In this document: piece after piece, positions 33,776-43,573 of the stretch
Layout of the letters: the number at the start of each line of letters is the position of its first letter
Numbering within the stretch: position 1 is the first letter of the stretch
NCBI RefSeq assembly: GCF_900142845.1
Contig: NZ_FSRU01000001.1
Span: forward strand, 62,001-126,000
Origin: Paraburkholderia phenazinium
GTDB taxonomy: Bacteria; Pseudomonadota; Gammaproteobacteria; Burkholderiales; Burkholderiaceae
Length of the DNA: 64,000 nucleotides
Direction of reading: 5' to 3'
The notes under the pieces: generated by a model
The model's database searches: none
What the model was told of the DNA's origin: nothing
The model's input: the letters and a program-made list of their open reading frames with translations, nothing else
Position numbers and translations under genes: made by a program

Positions 33776-36418
33776 TCACGGTCTTTCCGCGCCCGTATCG
33801 GGTGCCGCTTCCGGCACGTCAGGCGTCGGCGTGGGTGTCGAACCCGGTTCTTCGGACGGGAATCCACCGCTGCCTTGCGTGGCAGCCGGCCGCTCGCCGG
33901 CCGAGGTCGGCGCCGCCGGCGGCACCGCAGCCGCCGAGGCGGGCAATCCGCCCATACCCGCACTCGACGCAGCCACAGGCCCCGATGCGGCCTCATGAGG
34001 CGCACCGAGCAAAGGCGGCAACTCGCGCGGCACTGAGGCTCCGGATGCAGCGGGGACACCCGATGCCTGCGACGCCGCGGGCGCAACCGGCGCAATCTGC
34101 GCACCCGGCGCAGGCTTCGGCACTACGCGACGAACCGGCGCGGCAGGCGCCGGCGTCTGCGGCTTCGATCCGAACAGATAAGTGATCCACGCATGCAGTT
34201 TGTCGCGGAACTGGTCGAACACACCTGGCTGCACCTCGGTGTCGAAACGGACCCGCGAATCGATCAGCCGCGCACGCAGCGCACGCTGATAGAAGTCACC
34301 GACGATCGGCAGCGCGGTATGCGCCCCTTCGCCCCAATAAGTGCTGCCGAGCGTGACACGTCCGTCGTCGAAACCGACCCACGCGCCCGCCACCAGTTGC
34401 GGCTGCATCAGAATGAACCAGCCGTCCGCATTGTCCTGCGTGGTGCCGGTCTTGCCCGCCACATCCGCGCGGATGCCGAAACGCGAGCGGATGGCCGCGC
34501 CCGTGCCGCGATTCACGACATCACGCATGACATCGATCAGCGTCCGGTCCGCCGCGGCCGGCAAGGCCCGCTCCGGCGACGCGGGCTCAAACTGCGCGAG
34601 CACGTTGCCATTGCGGTCCTCGATGCTCGTCACCATGCGCGGTTCGAGATACATGCCGTCGTTCGCGATCGTGCTGTAAGCCGACACCATCTCCTTGATC
34701 GTCACCGGACTCGTGCCCAAGGCGAGCGACGGCACCGCCTCGAGCGTGCTGTCGCGCACGCCCATCGCGCGGGCGAGGTGCACCACCTTGTCGGGTCCAA
34801 CCTGCTCCATCAATTGTGCGGTGATACGGTTGCGCGAATACGCCAGCGCATCGCGCAGCGTCATCGGCTTGCCGCTCGGCGCAACGTCGTCGTTCGGACG
34901 CCAGATCTCGCCACCCTTCAGCGCGATTTCGACGGGCTGATCGATGAAGGTATCCGTCGGCTTCGCGCCGTCTGCGAAAGCGGCGCCATACACAAACGGC
35001 TTGAAAGTCGAGCCGGGTTGACGGCGCGACTGCTGAACGTGATCGAACGGTTCATCGGCAAAATCGCGGCTGCCGACCCACGCCTTGATTTGTCCGTTGC
35101 GCGGATCGATGGCGAGAAAGCCCGCTTGCACTTCGGTCTTGTCATGGCACAGGTTGCGCACGAACGTCCGGTCCGCGCTGAGATGCTGGAGCGCATCGTC
35201 GTCGCTCTGGCCTGCCGTGCGCAAGGCCCGATAGTCCTGCGTCTCGCGGATGAAGGTCTTGAAGAGATCGTTGCCCGGCGCGCAGCCCGATCGTCCGCTC
35301 CACGCGTTATTCGCGATCGACTGCAACGCATTGCCCTGCAACGCGACGGCCGCGGTCGCCATCGACTGCAGGCGCGAATCGATCGTCGTATGAACGATTA
35401 GTCCATCTGAGTAAATGTTGTAGTCGTTGCGGTCAGCCCACGAGATCAGCCATTTACGCAACTGCTGCGCGAAGTGCGGCGCGGGCCCAGGTGGCTCGAT
35501 CTGCCGTTCGAAGTCGACGCGCAAGGGCTTGCGCCTGAGCGTGTCGTAAGCCGCGGGCGTCAGCCGGCCATATTTGACCATCTGCGCGAGCACCGTGTTA
35601 CGGCGCTCCAGCGCGCGATCCGGGTTCAGCACCGGGTTGTAGTAGCTATTGCCCTTGAGCATGCCGGTCAGCGTGGCGCTTTCCAGAATGTCCAGTTGGT
35701 CGGCCGATTTACCGAAGTAGGTGCGCGCGGCCATTTCGATGCCGTACGCGTTGTAGAGAAACGGCACCGTATTCAGGTACGTTTCGAGAATCTGGTCCTT
35801 GCTGTAGGCCGCTTCGATCTTCAGCGCGGTGATCGCTTCCTTCACCTTGCGCGTCAAGGTCGGCGCACGGCCGATCTCGTCGGGATAGAGGTTGCGCGCG
35901 AGCTGCTGCGTGATCGTCGAGCCGCCCTGACGGTCGCCACCGAAGGTATGCAGCGCCGCCGACCCGGTCCGCCGCCAGTCGATGCCGTGATGCTGATAGA
36001 AACGGTGGTCCTCGGTCGAGATCAGCGCATCGACCATGTGCGGCGAGATATCGGACAGCGCGACCCATTCGCGGTTCGAGGGCTTGAATTCGGCCAGCAG
36101 CTTGCCGTCTGCCGACAGGATCTGCGCCGGTTGATCGACCCGTGCCTTGCGAATGTCGCTGATGCTCGGCGTGAAAGGGATCAGCACAATCACATACAGC
36201 AGCACCAGCGCAGGCGGCGTAGCGAGCGTGAGCAGCACGCCGCGCCGCGTCGGATGGCGCAGATGAAACAGCGCCGTGGCCAGCAGCGGCTGAAGCAGAC
36301 GCGCGGCGCAGCGGATCAGCCCGATCACGAGACGAAACCCAGCCCCCAATACACGCGCCAGCCGGCCCATCCACTTGCGGCAGGACTCACGTACGGACGA
36401 TGCAAATTGGCGACTCAC
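33776..36418 (-). CDS. mrcA: Class A penicillin-binding protein (PBP1a-like)
   Basis: 880 aa bifunctional cell-wall synthase. A basic cytoplasmic N-terminus leads to a transmembrane helix at about 60-82. The GT51 glycosyltransferase has E136 (TEDHRF), GGSTITQQLARN (165-176) and the ALKIE/TYLNTVPF block. The transpeptidase has S470-x2-K473 (STFK), S528-R-N530 and K656-T-G658. A Pro/Ala-rich tail of about 120 residues follows (760-880), longer than in most PBP1 proteins. A second class A PBP beside the housekeeping ponA is likely. It ends 16 bp from the quinone reductase stop. Confidence 0.9.
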   Translation of the reverse strand: MSRQFASSVRESCRKWMGRLARVLGAGFRLVIGLIRCAARLLQPLLATALFHLRHPTRRGVLLTLATPPALVLLYVIVLIPFTPSISDIRKARVDQPAQILSADGKLLAEFKPSNREWVALSDISPHMVDALISTEDHRFYQHHGIDWRRTGSAALHTFGGDRQGGSTITQQLARNLYPDEIGRAPTLTRKVKEAITALKIEAAYSKDQILETYLNTVPFLYNAYGIEMAARTYFGKSADQLDILESATLTGMLKGNSYYNPVLNPDRALERRNTVLAQMVKYGRLTPAAYDTLRRKPLRVDFERQIEPPGPAPHFAQQLRKWLISWADRNDYNIYSDGLIVHTTIDSRLQSMATAAVALQGNALQSIANNAWSGRSGCAPGNDLFKTFIRETQDYRALRTAGQSDDDALQHLSADRTFVRNLCHDKTEVQAGFLAIDPRNGQIKAWVGSRDFADEPFDHVQQSRRQPGSTFKPFVYGAAFADGAKPTDTFIDQPVEIALKGGEIWRPNDDVAPSGKPMTLRDALAYSRNRITAQLMEQVGPDKVVHLARAMGVRDSTLEAVPSLALGTSPVTIKEMVSAYSTIANDGMYLEPRMVTSIEDRNGNVLAQFEPASPERALPAAADRTLIDVMRDVVNRGTGAAIRSRFGIRADVAGKTGTTQDNADGWFILMQPQLVAGAWVGFDDGRVTLGSTYWGEGAHTALPIVGDFYQRALRARLIDSRVRFDTEVQPGVFDQFRDKLHAWITYLFGSKPQTPAPAAPVRRVVPKPAPGAQIAPVAPAASQASGVPAASGASVPRELPPLLGAPHEAASGPVAASSAGMGGLPASAAAVPPAAPTSAGERPAATQGSGGFPSEEPGSTPTPTPDVPEAAPDTGAERP

Positions 36419-36522
36419 GCTGGTTTCAGCCCATCTTGAAAAGCGTGAATGGTATCAAACTGCGTATTGAGAGCCGGATTCATGCCGAAGAACAGGGCAG
36501 ACAGGGGGCGTCGACAATCCGG

Positions 36523-37458
36523 CTACAGGCTGGCGAGGCTGGTGTCGGATACCTCCTGCCCCTCCCCGGCCTTCAGGAAATCGACAAAGGCTCGCAACGG
36601 CGCCGGCAGGTGGCGCCGCCCCGGATAGTACAGAAACGGCCCTGAAAAACGCGGCCACCAAGGCTCCAGGATCGGCTCCAGCGCGCCGCTATCGAGGTGC
36701 GGGCGCAGCATCCCCTCGAACAGATGAATCACACCCACGCCCGCTAGCGCCATGCTGATTGCGAGATCCATAGCGGCGCCCGGTCGCACGAGGAGCGGTC
36801 CCGAAGGATCCAGCCGCACCACCTCGCCGTCACGCTCAAAATCCCACGTGGGCTTCGCGCCGCCGGCGAACTGGCCGCGCAAGCAGGCATGCCCGAGCAG
36901 ATCGCGCGGATGCTCGGGTCTGCCATGGACGTCCAGGTAGCTCGGCGCCGCAGCCGTCGCGAAGCGCTGCACACGAGGGCCGATCGGGACAGCGATCATG
37001 TCCTGCTCGAGTCGCTCGTCGTAGCGGATGCCGGCATCGCAGCCGATCGACAGCACGTCGACAAAGCCATCCTCGACCACCACCTCCACGCGGACGTCGG
37101 GATAAGCCTTCAGAAACGCCGCGATGACCGTTGGCAAAACCATCCGCGCGGCGCTCGACGGCACGTTGAGCTTGAGCGTGCCGGTGGGCTTCTCCCGGAA
37201 TCCGTTCAGGACGTCCAGCGCCGCCTCCATCTCGCTGAACAAGGGCGCCAGCTTTTCGATGAGACGCAGCCCCGCTTCGGTCGGCGCCACGCTACGCGTG
37301 GTGCGGTTCAGCAGACGCAGGCCGAGCTTCGCCTCGAGACGCCGCACGGCAATGCTGAGACTGGAGGCGGATACCCCGCTGACGCGGGCCGCGTCGCGAA
37401 AGCCACCGGCGCGCGCCACGGATACGAAGGCGGCAAGATCATTCAATTCCATGGTCAT
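36523..37458 (-). CDS. LysR regulator of the aldo/keto reductase gene
   Basis: 311 aa. The helix-turn-helix (1-62) reads LNDLAAFVSVARAGGFRDAARVSGVSASSLSIAVRRLEAKLGLRLLNRTTRSV, a group often acting on detoxification genes. Effector domain 90-300. Start M1 or M3. Divergent from the PdxI-like reductase with a 96-bp spacer containing an inverted repeat. Confidence 0.88.
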   Translation of the reverse strand: MTMELNDLAAFVSVARAGGFRDAARVSGVSASSLSIAVRRLEAKLGLRLLNRTTRSVAPTEAGLRLIEKLAPLFSEMEAALDVLNGFREKPTGTLKLNVPSSAARMVLPTVIAAFLKAYPDVRVEVVVEDGFVDVLSIGCDAGIRYDERLEQDMIAVPIGPRVQRFATAAAPSYLDVHGRPEHPRDLLGHACLRGQFAGGAKPTWDFERDGEVVRLDPSGPLLVRPGAAMDLAISMALAGVGVIHLFEGMLRPHLDSGALEPILEPWWPRFSGPFLYYPGRRHLPAPLRAFVDFLKAGEGQEVSDTSLASL

Positions 37459-37487
37459 TGTTCACAATTTTCAACAACCTGTGCAAT

Positions 37488-37505
37488 TTAGATCGGATTA
37501 TCTAA
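37488..37505. promoter_or_regulatory. Candidate LysR operator
   Basis: TTAGAT (37488-37493) and ATCTAA (37500-37505) form a 6-bp inverted repeat with 6-nt spacer in the LysR/aldo-keto reductase divergent promoter. Confidence 0.45.
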
Positions 37506-37554
37506 CAACGCAATCGCGACCATACTGCAGCCATCACTCGTCAAGGAGAGCGCA

Positions 37555-38436
37555 ATGTCAAACTTCACCCCCGTGGACACCTTCAGGCTCGCCGGCCGCC
37601 CGGTCCGCCGCATGGGCTATGGCGCCATGCAACTAGCCGGACCCGGCGTTTTCGGCCCGCCCAAGGATCGCGACGCAGCCCTCGCGGTGCTGCGCGAAGC
37701 GGTGGCCGCCGGTGTCAATCACATCGATACCAGCGACTTCTACGGTCCTCATGTGACCAATCAGATCATTCGCGAGGCGCTTCACCCGTACCCGGACGAT
37801 CTGATGATCGTCACCAAGGTGGGTGCGGTGCGGGGCAACGACGGTTCGTGGCTCCCCGCTGCCGAGCCCAAGGATATCGAGCGCGGCGTGCACGACAATC
37901 TCCGCAACCTGGGCCTCGATGTGATCGACGTCGTCAACATGCGGATCATGGGCTCGATCCACGCACCCTCTGAAGGATCAATTGCCAAACAGGTGGAGGC
38001 TCTGGCCGAACTCCAGCGTCAGGGGCTGGTGCGCCATATCGGCCTGAGCAACGTGACCTCGACCCAGGTCGCCGAGGCGCAGGTCATCGCGGAGATCGTG
38101 TGCGTGCAGAACCAGTACAACCTGGTCCAGCGCGAGGACGAAGCGCTGGTCGACGAACTGGCGGCCAAGGGCATCGCCTACGTGCCCTTCTTCCCGCTCG
38201 GCGGGTTCTCGCCGATCCAGTCCTCGGTATTGTCGACGGTCGCGCAAACGGTCGGCGCGACGCCGATGCAGGTGGCGCTCGCATGGCTGCTGCATCGCTC
38301 GCCTAACATTTTGCTGATTCCGGGCACGTCGTCGCTCGGGCATCTGCGTGAAAACATGCAGGCGGCGCAGTTGAGCTTGTCGGAAGCCGTCCTCGCTGAA
38401 CTGGACACGATCCGCCAGGCCGGCGCCGAGCATTGA
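37555..38436 (+). CDS. pdxI: Aldo/keto reductase, pyridoxal reductase PdxI (YdbC)-like
   Basis: 293 aa AKR TIM barrel. It closely follows the E. coli YdbC/PdxI pattern, including GYGAMQLAGPGVFGPP, HIDTSDFYGPHVTNQIIREAL, VPFFPLGGF and IPGTSSLGHLRENM. PdxI reduces pyridoxal to pyridoxine with NADPH. Of the AKR tetrad, D and Y (in DTSDFY) and K (VTKVG) are present, but the usual His is Arg (VVNMRIM), as in the PdxI group. AAGGAG precedes the ATG. Regulated by the divergent LysR. Confidence 0.88.
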   Translation: MSNFTPVDTFRLAGRPVRRMGYGAMQLAGPGVFGPPKDRDAALAVLREAVAAGVNHIDTSDFYGPHVTNQIIREALHPYPDDLMIVTKVGAVRGNDGSWLPAAEPKDIERGVHDNLRNLGLDVIDVVNMRIMGSIHAPSEGSIAKQVEALAELQRQGLVRHIGLSNVTSTQVAEAQVIAEIVCVQNQYNLVQREDEALVDELAAKGIAYVPFFPLGGFSPIQSSVLSTVAQTVGATPMQVALAWLLHRSPNILLIPGTSSLGHLRENMQAAQLSLSEAVLAELDTIRQAGAEH

Positions 38437-38469
38437 TCGTGTGAGGGGGTCAGGGGCGTCGAGCGGTGC

Positions 38470-40056
38470 TCAGCCGGTCTGCCGGGTCGTACGCAGCACG
38501 AACGCTGCAAGTGTGCATCCGAGCATCGCGACGCCCGCAATCAGGAACGTGTCGCTATAGGCCATCAATAGCGCCTCGCGTCCGACGGTCTGATTGATGA
38601 TGCCGAGCGCCAGTTCGCGTACGCCACTCAAATCGCTCTTCGGCAGCGCGTCAGCTCTCGCCACGTGACTGCGTGTCAGCAGCCGCACGAGATCGGCGAC
38701 GCGCTCCTGAAACGCCGGCGAGAACGGCGTGACCGATTCGCCGATCCGCATCGCGTGTAACTTCTCACGCTCCACCACGATCTGGCTCGCCACCGCAATG
38801 CCAATCGCGCCGCCTACGTTGCGCACCATGGTGAACAGCCCGGAAGCGGAGCCGAGCTGGCTTCGTTCCAGGCCGTCGACGGCCATCACGGACAGCGCGA
38901 TCACCACCAGCGACTGGCCGACGCCACGCACGATCAACGACGGTATGACGACATTCCCGGCAGCGTCCGCATCGAGATGGATGTTCATCAGGCAACCCGC
39001 CGCGACCAGCGCGAAGCCGAGAATGATCGTCGTACGCGCGCTGGTGCGGCGCATCAGCGGCGGCGTCAGGAACGACATCACGAACTGCACAAGCCCGTAC
39101 GGAATCATCGCAAGGCCGATATCACGCGCGCTATAACCCTGCAGTTGTGCGAAATAGTTAGGCACGAGGAACACCACACCGAACACGACGGCGCCGAACA
39201 GAAACTGCATCAGGCTCGCGATGCCGAAGTTGTAGCGTCCCAGCAGCCGCAGATTGATGAAGGGATCCGCCCGGCGTAACTGGATGATCGCGAACGCGGC
39301 GAGCCCCGCTACCGCGACGATCAGCGTGTCGACGATAAACGTCGAGGAGAACCAGTCCTTGCGTCCGCCTTCTTCGAGCGCGATCTGCAGCGCGCTCAGG
39401 CCGACCGCCATCGTCCCGATACCCAACCAGTCCGCGTTACGCAACTTCGCGAGATTCATCGGCAGCGGCTTGATCGACCAGCCGATTGCAGCGAGCAGCA
39501 CAAGCGTCGGCGGAATCTGCAAATAGAAAATCCAGCGCCACGAATACATATCGGTCAGGTAGCCGCCCATGGAGGGGCCGGCGGCCTGCGCGACGTTGTT
39601 GGCGATCGCGAAGAGCGCCATGCCGAGCGGATGTCGCGAGCTTGGTAATTCGGTGACGATAAGCTGGAACGAGAGGGGAATCAGCACACCACCAAACGCG
39701 CCCTGGAGGGCGCGCGCCACGATCATGGCGTCGATGCTGGGGGCGAGCGAGCATGCAAGCGAAAACACGAGGAAACCGCTTGCGCCCACCAGAAGCACGC
39801 GGCGTATCGTAAACACCTGCACCAGCCAGCCGGTCAGCGGAATAACGATGATTTCCGCCACCAGATAGGCGGTCGTGATCCATGAGCCTTCTTCGAAGCT
39901 GGCGCCGAGCGAGCCGCGAATGTCGGGCAGCGATGCGTTGGTCACGTGGACATTCATGCCGGCCATGAAGCAGCCGAATACGCCGCCAAGCACGACGATC
40001 CATGTACGCAGCGAGACGCTTTCAGAAGGTGTGACTGCCATCTTGCCGGGCGTCAT
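38470..40056 (-). CDS. emrB: DHA2-family MFS drug exporter (EmrB-like)
   Basis: 528 aa with 14 predicted membrane helices. The N-terminal GGVFGCFMAGMNVHVTNASLPDI and the helix 5 motif C region are typical of the drug:H+ antiporter-2 family. It works with the membrane-fusion protein encoded just upstream (4-bp ATGA overlap) and the outer-membrane factor at 41232, making a complete EmrAB-TolC-like pump. Substrate unknown; aromatic or hydrophobic toxins are usual. Ends 33 bp from the convergent reductase gene. Confidence 0.92.
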   Translation of the reverse strand: MTPGKMAVTPSESVSLRTWIVVLGGVFGCFMAGMNVHVTNASLPDIRGSLGASFEEGSWITTAYLVAEIIVIPLTGWLVQVFTIRRVLLVGASGFLVFSLACSLAPSIDAMIVARALQGAFGGVLIPLSFQLIVTELPSSRHPLGMALFAIANNVAQAAGPSMGGYLTDMYSWRWIFYLQIPPTLVLLAAIGWSIKPLPMNLAKLRNADWLGIGTMAVGLSALQIALEEGGRKDWFSSTFIVDTLIVAVAGLAAFAIIQLRRADPFINLRLLGRYNFGIASLMQFLFGAVVFGVVFLVPNYFAQLQGYSARDIGLAMIPYGLVQFVMSFLTPPLMRRTSARTTIILGFALVAAGCLMNIHLDADAAGNVVIPSLIVRGVGQSLVVIALSVMAVDGLERSQLGSASGLFTMVRNVGGAIGIAVASQIVVEREKLHAMRIGESVTPFSPAFQERVADLVRLLTRSHVARADALPKSDLSGVRELALGIINQTVGREALLMAYSDTFLIAGVAMLGCTLAAFVLRTTRQTG

Positions 40057-41177
40057 GATGGCAGCGCGCCGTTCGCGCCGCGCGTATCGACCTTGACGAC
40101 GACGGACAAGCCTGCGCGCAGCCTAACAGCATCCGCATGTGACGCATCCACGTGAATCTTGACGGGCACGCGTTGCACGACTTTCGTGAAGTTACCGGTC
40201 GCGTTGTCCGGCGGCAGCAGCGCAAACTCGGCGCCTGAACCCGGCGCAATGCTGGTCACCTTGCCGTGCAGCGTACGGCCCGAATACGCGTCGACATCGA
40301 TTTCGACGGGCTGGCCCGGCTGCATGTCGCCGAGCTGGGTTTCCTTGAAATTGGCCACGACGTACACATCGTCGAGCGGCACCACGGCCAACAGCGGCAT
40401 GCCGGTCTCGACATACTGTCCTGCCCGCACGGTGCGTTGGCCGACCTCGCCGGCGCGCGGCGCGCGGATCACCGTGTTTTGCAGATCGATCTGCGCAAGG
40501 GCGAGGGCGGCGCGCGCCTCGCTCAACTGCGCCTTCGCCTGCTCGATCGCAGCGAGGCTCTGCCCGCGGCGCTTGCGCAATACGTCCTGTTGGTCGCGCT
40601 GCGTCTCTACAGCGGCGCTCGCCTTCGCCAACGCCGCATCCGCTTTTAGCGCATCGGCCTGCGCCTGCTCCCAGCGTTGTCCGCTCGATGCCTGTTGCGC
40701 ATACAACTCGCGGTAGCGAGCCGCATCTGCGTCGCGGCGCACCGCGTCCGCCTTGGCGCCGCTTGCGTCGGCCTGCGCTTGCGCAATCAGGCTGCCTTGC
40801 TGGGTGGTCTGCGCGTCGAGACTCGCGACGCCCGCTTCCTCGGCGCGAATCGTCGCTAACGCGGCATCGACCGCCGCTTCTGCACGCGTCACTTTCGCCT
40901 GGTAGTCGCGGTCGTCGATGCGCACCAGCACGTCGCCGGCCTGCACTTTCTGGTTGTCTTCGACCGCCACCGTGCTGACATAGCCCGGCACGTGCGAGCT
41001 CAGCGTCACAACGTCGGCGCGCACATACGCGTCATCGGTGCTTTCGATAAAACGCCCGACGGTCCACCAGCGGACGCCCGCTACGACCGCCACCACGGCG
41101 ACGATCGCGGCGCCGGCCGCGAGCCAGTGTTTTCTGCCGGGTATCGCGCGCTTTCCCGGAACGACAGTGGTGCTCAT
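40053..41177 (-). CDS. emrA: HlyD/EmrA-type membrane fusion protein
   Basis: 374 aa. An N-terminal membrane anchor (about 18-37) is followed by a barrel-sandwich hybrid half (VDDRDYQAKVTRAEA), a long alpha-helical coiled hairpin (about 90-215, rich in Ala/Gln/Glu/Arg), the second lipoyl half (IRAPRAGEVGQRTVRAGQYVETGMPLLAVV) and a beta-barrel domain. It links EmrB to the outer-membrane factor. ATG 41177 chosen; an in-frame TTG lies 36 nt upstream. Operon order OMF - EmrA - EmrB. Confidence 0.92.
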   Translation of the reverse strand: MSTTVVPGKRAIPGRKHWLAAGAAIVAVVAVVAGVRWWTVGRFIESTDDAYVRADVVTLSSHVPGYVSTVAVEDNQKVQAGDVLVRIDDRDYQAKVTRAEAAVDAALATIRAEEAGVASLDAQTTQQGSLIAQAQADASGAKADAVRRDADAARYRELYAQQASSGQRWEQAQADALKADAALAKASAAVETQRDQQDVLRKRRGQSLAAIEQAKAQLSEARAALALAQIDLQNTVIRAPRAGEVGQRTVRAGQYVETGMPLLAVVPLDDVYVVANFKETQLGDMQPGQPVEIDVDAYSGRTLHGKVTSIAPGSGAEFALLPPDNATGNFTKVVQRVPVKIHVDASHADAVRLRAGLSVVVKVDTRGANGALPS

Positions 41178-41231
41178 AAAAGGAACCCTGAATGAAGATG
41201 ACGGATAACCCAACCTGTGTTGCGGGCCGCT

Positions 41232-42707
41232 TCAACGCTGCCAGCCACCGCCCAACGCCTTGAATACGGCGATCTGGTCGGACGAAATCTGCTCCGTCGA
41301 CGCAGCAAGCGCAGCGTCGGTCGTGACTAGTTCGCGCTCGGCATCGAGCACATCGAGGAAATCAAGCGCACCGGCTTTGTAGTTCAGCTCGGCCAGATCG
41401 AACGCGCGGGCATGTTGCTCGCGTGCCTGCTGCAGCGCGCGATGCCGGTCCCACTCCGCGCCGTACAACGTGAGCGCCTGTTCGGTTTCCTTCAGCGCGT
41501 TCAAGACGCTCGCGTCGAACGACGCGAGCGCCGCGGCGCTGTCGGCTTGCGCCTGTGCGAGCTTCGCGCGGCTTACCGCCATGTTCGGGAAATGCCAGCT
41601 AATCAGCGGGCCGATACCCCACGCGACGGCATATTCGTTACCGAGCGAGGCAAGACTGCCGCTCGTCGACAGCCAGTTCACCGAACCGCCGAGCACCACC
41701 GACGGATACAACTCCGCGGTCGCAACCCCAACCCGCGCGCTGGCCGCGGCAAGATGCCGTTCGGCCTCACGTAAGTCGGGACGACGCTTGAGAAGCGCAG
41801 CTCCGTCGCCAACCGGGAACGGCGTGGCGATCACCGGTGCGGCGACACACTGCGCGGCTTGCTCGGGAAAATCCGCCGGCGCGCGACCGGTCAGCACGGC
41901 GAGCTCGTACAGGGCTGCCCGCCGCTTGCCCTGCAGGGTAGGCAGCGTGGCGCGCGTGTCGTCGACAAACGCCTGCGCACGCACCACCTCGAGTTCCGAG
42001 ACGAGCCCTTGCGCACGCTGAAGCTGTGTCAGTTGAGCCACGCGGTCAGCGATCGCAAGCGAGCGTTGCGCAACCTCGATCTGCTCGCCATAGCTGCAGG
42101 CATGCGCATAGGCGTCCGTCGTCCCGGCGGCGACGGCGACCCGCAGCGCGTCGCGGGCGGCCTGCGTGGCGTCGGCGTCGGCCTGCGCGGAGGCAACCAG
42201 CTGGCGCACTCGACCCCACAGGTCGACTTCCCAGGAGATCGCCAGCGATGGCGCATAGGCCCAACGTGTTGGCGCGCTTCGGTGATCCGCCGCGGCGACG
42301 ATCTGGTCGGAACTCTGCTTGCCGTAGTTGCCGCCTAACGCGACCGCCGTATCGGGCAAGCGAGCCGCGCCCGCTTCATTCAATACCGCTTGTGCACGTT
42401 CCAGATGCGCTGCCGCGACGGCCAGATCCCGGTTCTGCGAGAGCGCCTCCTCAACGAGGCCGTTCAGCACCGGATCGCGATAGAGCTGCCACCACCGGTC
42501 CGCGGCGGGGTCGGTCGAGACCCGCGCTGCCGTGGTAGACACGAACGGCCGGCTCGCGGCATCCGGTACGGCCGGTTCGCGGTATGGCGCGCCGACTGTG
42601 CAGCCTGTCGCCACGCTCGCGAGCACGCCGAGGCACGTCATGCGCAGCGCATCGCCAAGGTGTCGTACAGCCGGTTTGAAGGAACGCCATGAGCGGAAAT
42701 GTGCCAT
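41232..42707 (-). CDS. NodT-family outer-membrane efflux lipoprotein
   Basis: 491 aa TolC-like outer-membrane factor. A lipobox (SVATGC, about residues 31-36) predicts lipidation at Cys after signal-peptidase II cleavage. Two repeated OEP domains (about 60-270 and 275-480) contain long helices and the LNGLVEEALSQNRDLAVAAAHLERAQ motif. First gene of the three-gene efflux operon. The start is ATG 42707, with TTG 42743 as an alternative. Divergent from an AraC regulator. Confidence 0.9.
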   Translation of the reverse strand: MAHFRSWRSFKPAVRHLGDALRMTCLGVLASVATGCTVGAPYREPAVPDAASRPFVSTTAARVSTDPAADRWWQLYRDPVLNGLVEEALSQNRDLAVAAAHLERAQAVLNEAGAARLPDTAVALGGNYGKQSSDQIVAAADHRSAPTRWAYAPSLAISWEVDLWGRVRQLVASAQADADATQAARDALRVAVAAGTTDAYAHACSYGEQIEVAQRSLAIADRVAQLTQLQRAQGLVSELEVVRAQAFVDDTRATLPTLQGKRRAALYELAVLTGRAPADFPEQAAQCVAAPVIATPFPVGDGAALLKRRPDLREAERHLAAASARVGVATAELYPSVVLGGSVNWLSTSGSLASLGNEYAVAWGIGPLISWHFPNMAVSRAKLAQAQADSAAALASFDASVLNALKETEQALTLYGAEWDRHRALQQAREQHARAFDLAELNYKAGALDFLDVLDAERELVTTDAALAASTEQISSDQIAVFKALGGGWQR

Positions 42708-42799
42708 CGATTGCCATGCGGTTCGGACAGGAGATGGCGGCAATGTTAATGTGACGTCTCCGGTTAATCTCGCGCAGAATCATCATTCATCGTCGCAAA

Positions 42800-43573
42800 A
42801 TGGACTTCCCTTCGACGGACATCGATCTGATGGAGCAAGCCTCCCTCGTCGCGGTCATCGCCACCGATCCTCCGGCGCGCACCGCATTCCCCCTGCACTC
42901 GCACCGGCAGGGGCAACTGATTCACGCCATCTCCGGTGTGATGATCGTGTGCTCGGAAGGCGGCAGTTGGGTCGTGCCGACCGGGCGCGCGGTGTGGGTG
43001 CCGGGAGGCACGCGGCACGAAATTCAGACCGCCGGCGAAGTGCAGATGCGCACCGTCTTCGTGGAGCCGGGCGTGCGCGCCGGCTTGCCGGATGCGTGCC
43101 GCGTCATCGGCGTGAGTACGCTGCTGCGCGAATTGATCGTGACGGCGGCCAAAATAGACGAGTACGCGGCCAATAGCCCGCGCGCGCACCGCATCATGGG
43201 GCTGATCCTCGACGAGATTGAGATCGCACCGGCCTTATCGCTGCACGTGCCCATGCCGCGGCATCCCGCGCTGGTCGAGTTGTGCACGCAGTTGATCAAT
43301 CAACCTTCGCTGCAGGTGACGCTCGCACATTGGGCGGACGAGGCGCATATGAACGAGCGCACGCTGGCGCGCACCTTCAGGCGCGAAACCGGCATGACCC
43401 AGGGCGCATGGTGCCGGCATGCGCGATTGCTGCTGAGCCTGCCGCGCCTCGCGGCGGGCGCGTCGATTCTCGAGCTCGCACTCGAGCATGGCTACGAGAG
43501 CCCGAGCGCGTTTGCCGCCATGTTTCGCAAGGCGCTCGGCGTGCCGCCGAGCGAATATTTCCGCAAGTCCTGA
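42800..43573 (+). CDS. AraC regulator with cupin sensor, likely controlling the efflux pump
   Basis: 257 aa. A cupin_2-type effector domain (about 20-95; FPLHSHRQGQLIHAISGVMIV, WVPGGTRHEI) precedes two helix-turn-helix units (about 160-255; VTLAHWADEAHMNERTLARTFRRETGM and ILELALEHGYESPSAFAAMFRKALGVPPSEYF). It lies 92 bp from the divergent NodT gene, so it probably regulates the pump in response to a small ligand. Confidence 0.9.
   Translation: MDFPSTDIDLMEQASLVAVIATDPPARTAFPLHSHRQGQLIHAISGVMIVCSEGGSWVVPTGRAVWVPGGTRHEIQTAGEVQMRTVFVEPGVRAGLPDACRVIGVSTLLRELIVTAAKIDEYAANSPRAHRIMGLILDEIEIAPALSLHVPMPRHPALVELCTQLINQPSLQVTLAHWADEAHMNERTLARTFRRETGMTQGAWCRHARLLLSLPRLAAGASILELALEHGYESPSAFAAMFRKALGVPPSEYFRKS

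Noticed and set aside
34193..35401. 402-codon open frame antisense to the penicillin-binding protein gene
   Set aside because: Shadow frame typical of high-GC DNA. The opposite strand has all PBP motifs.
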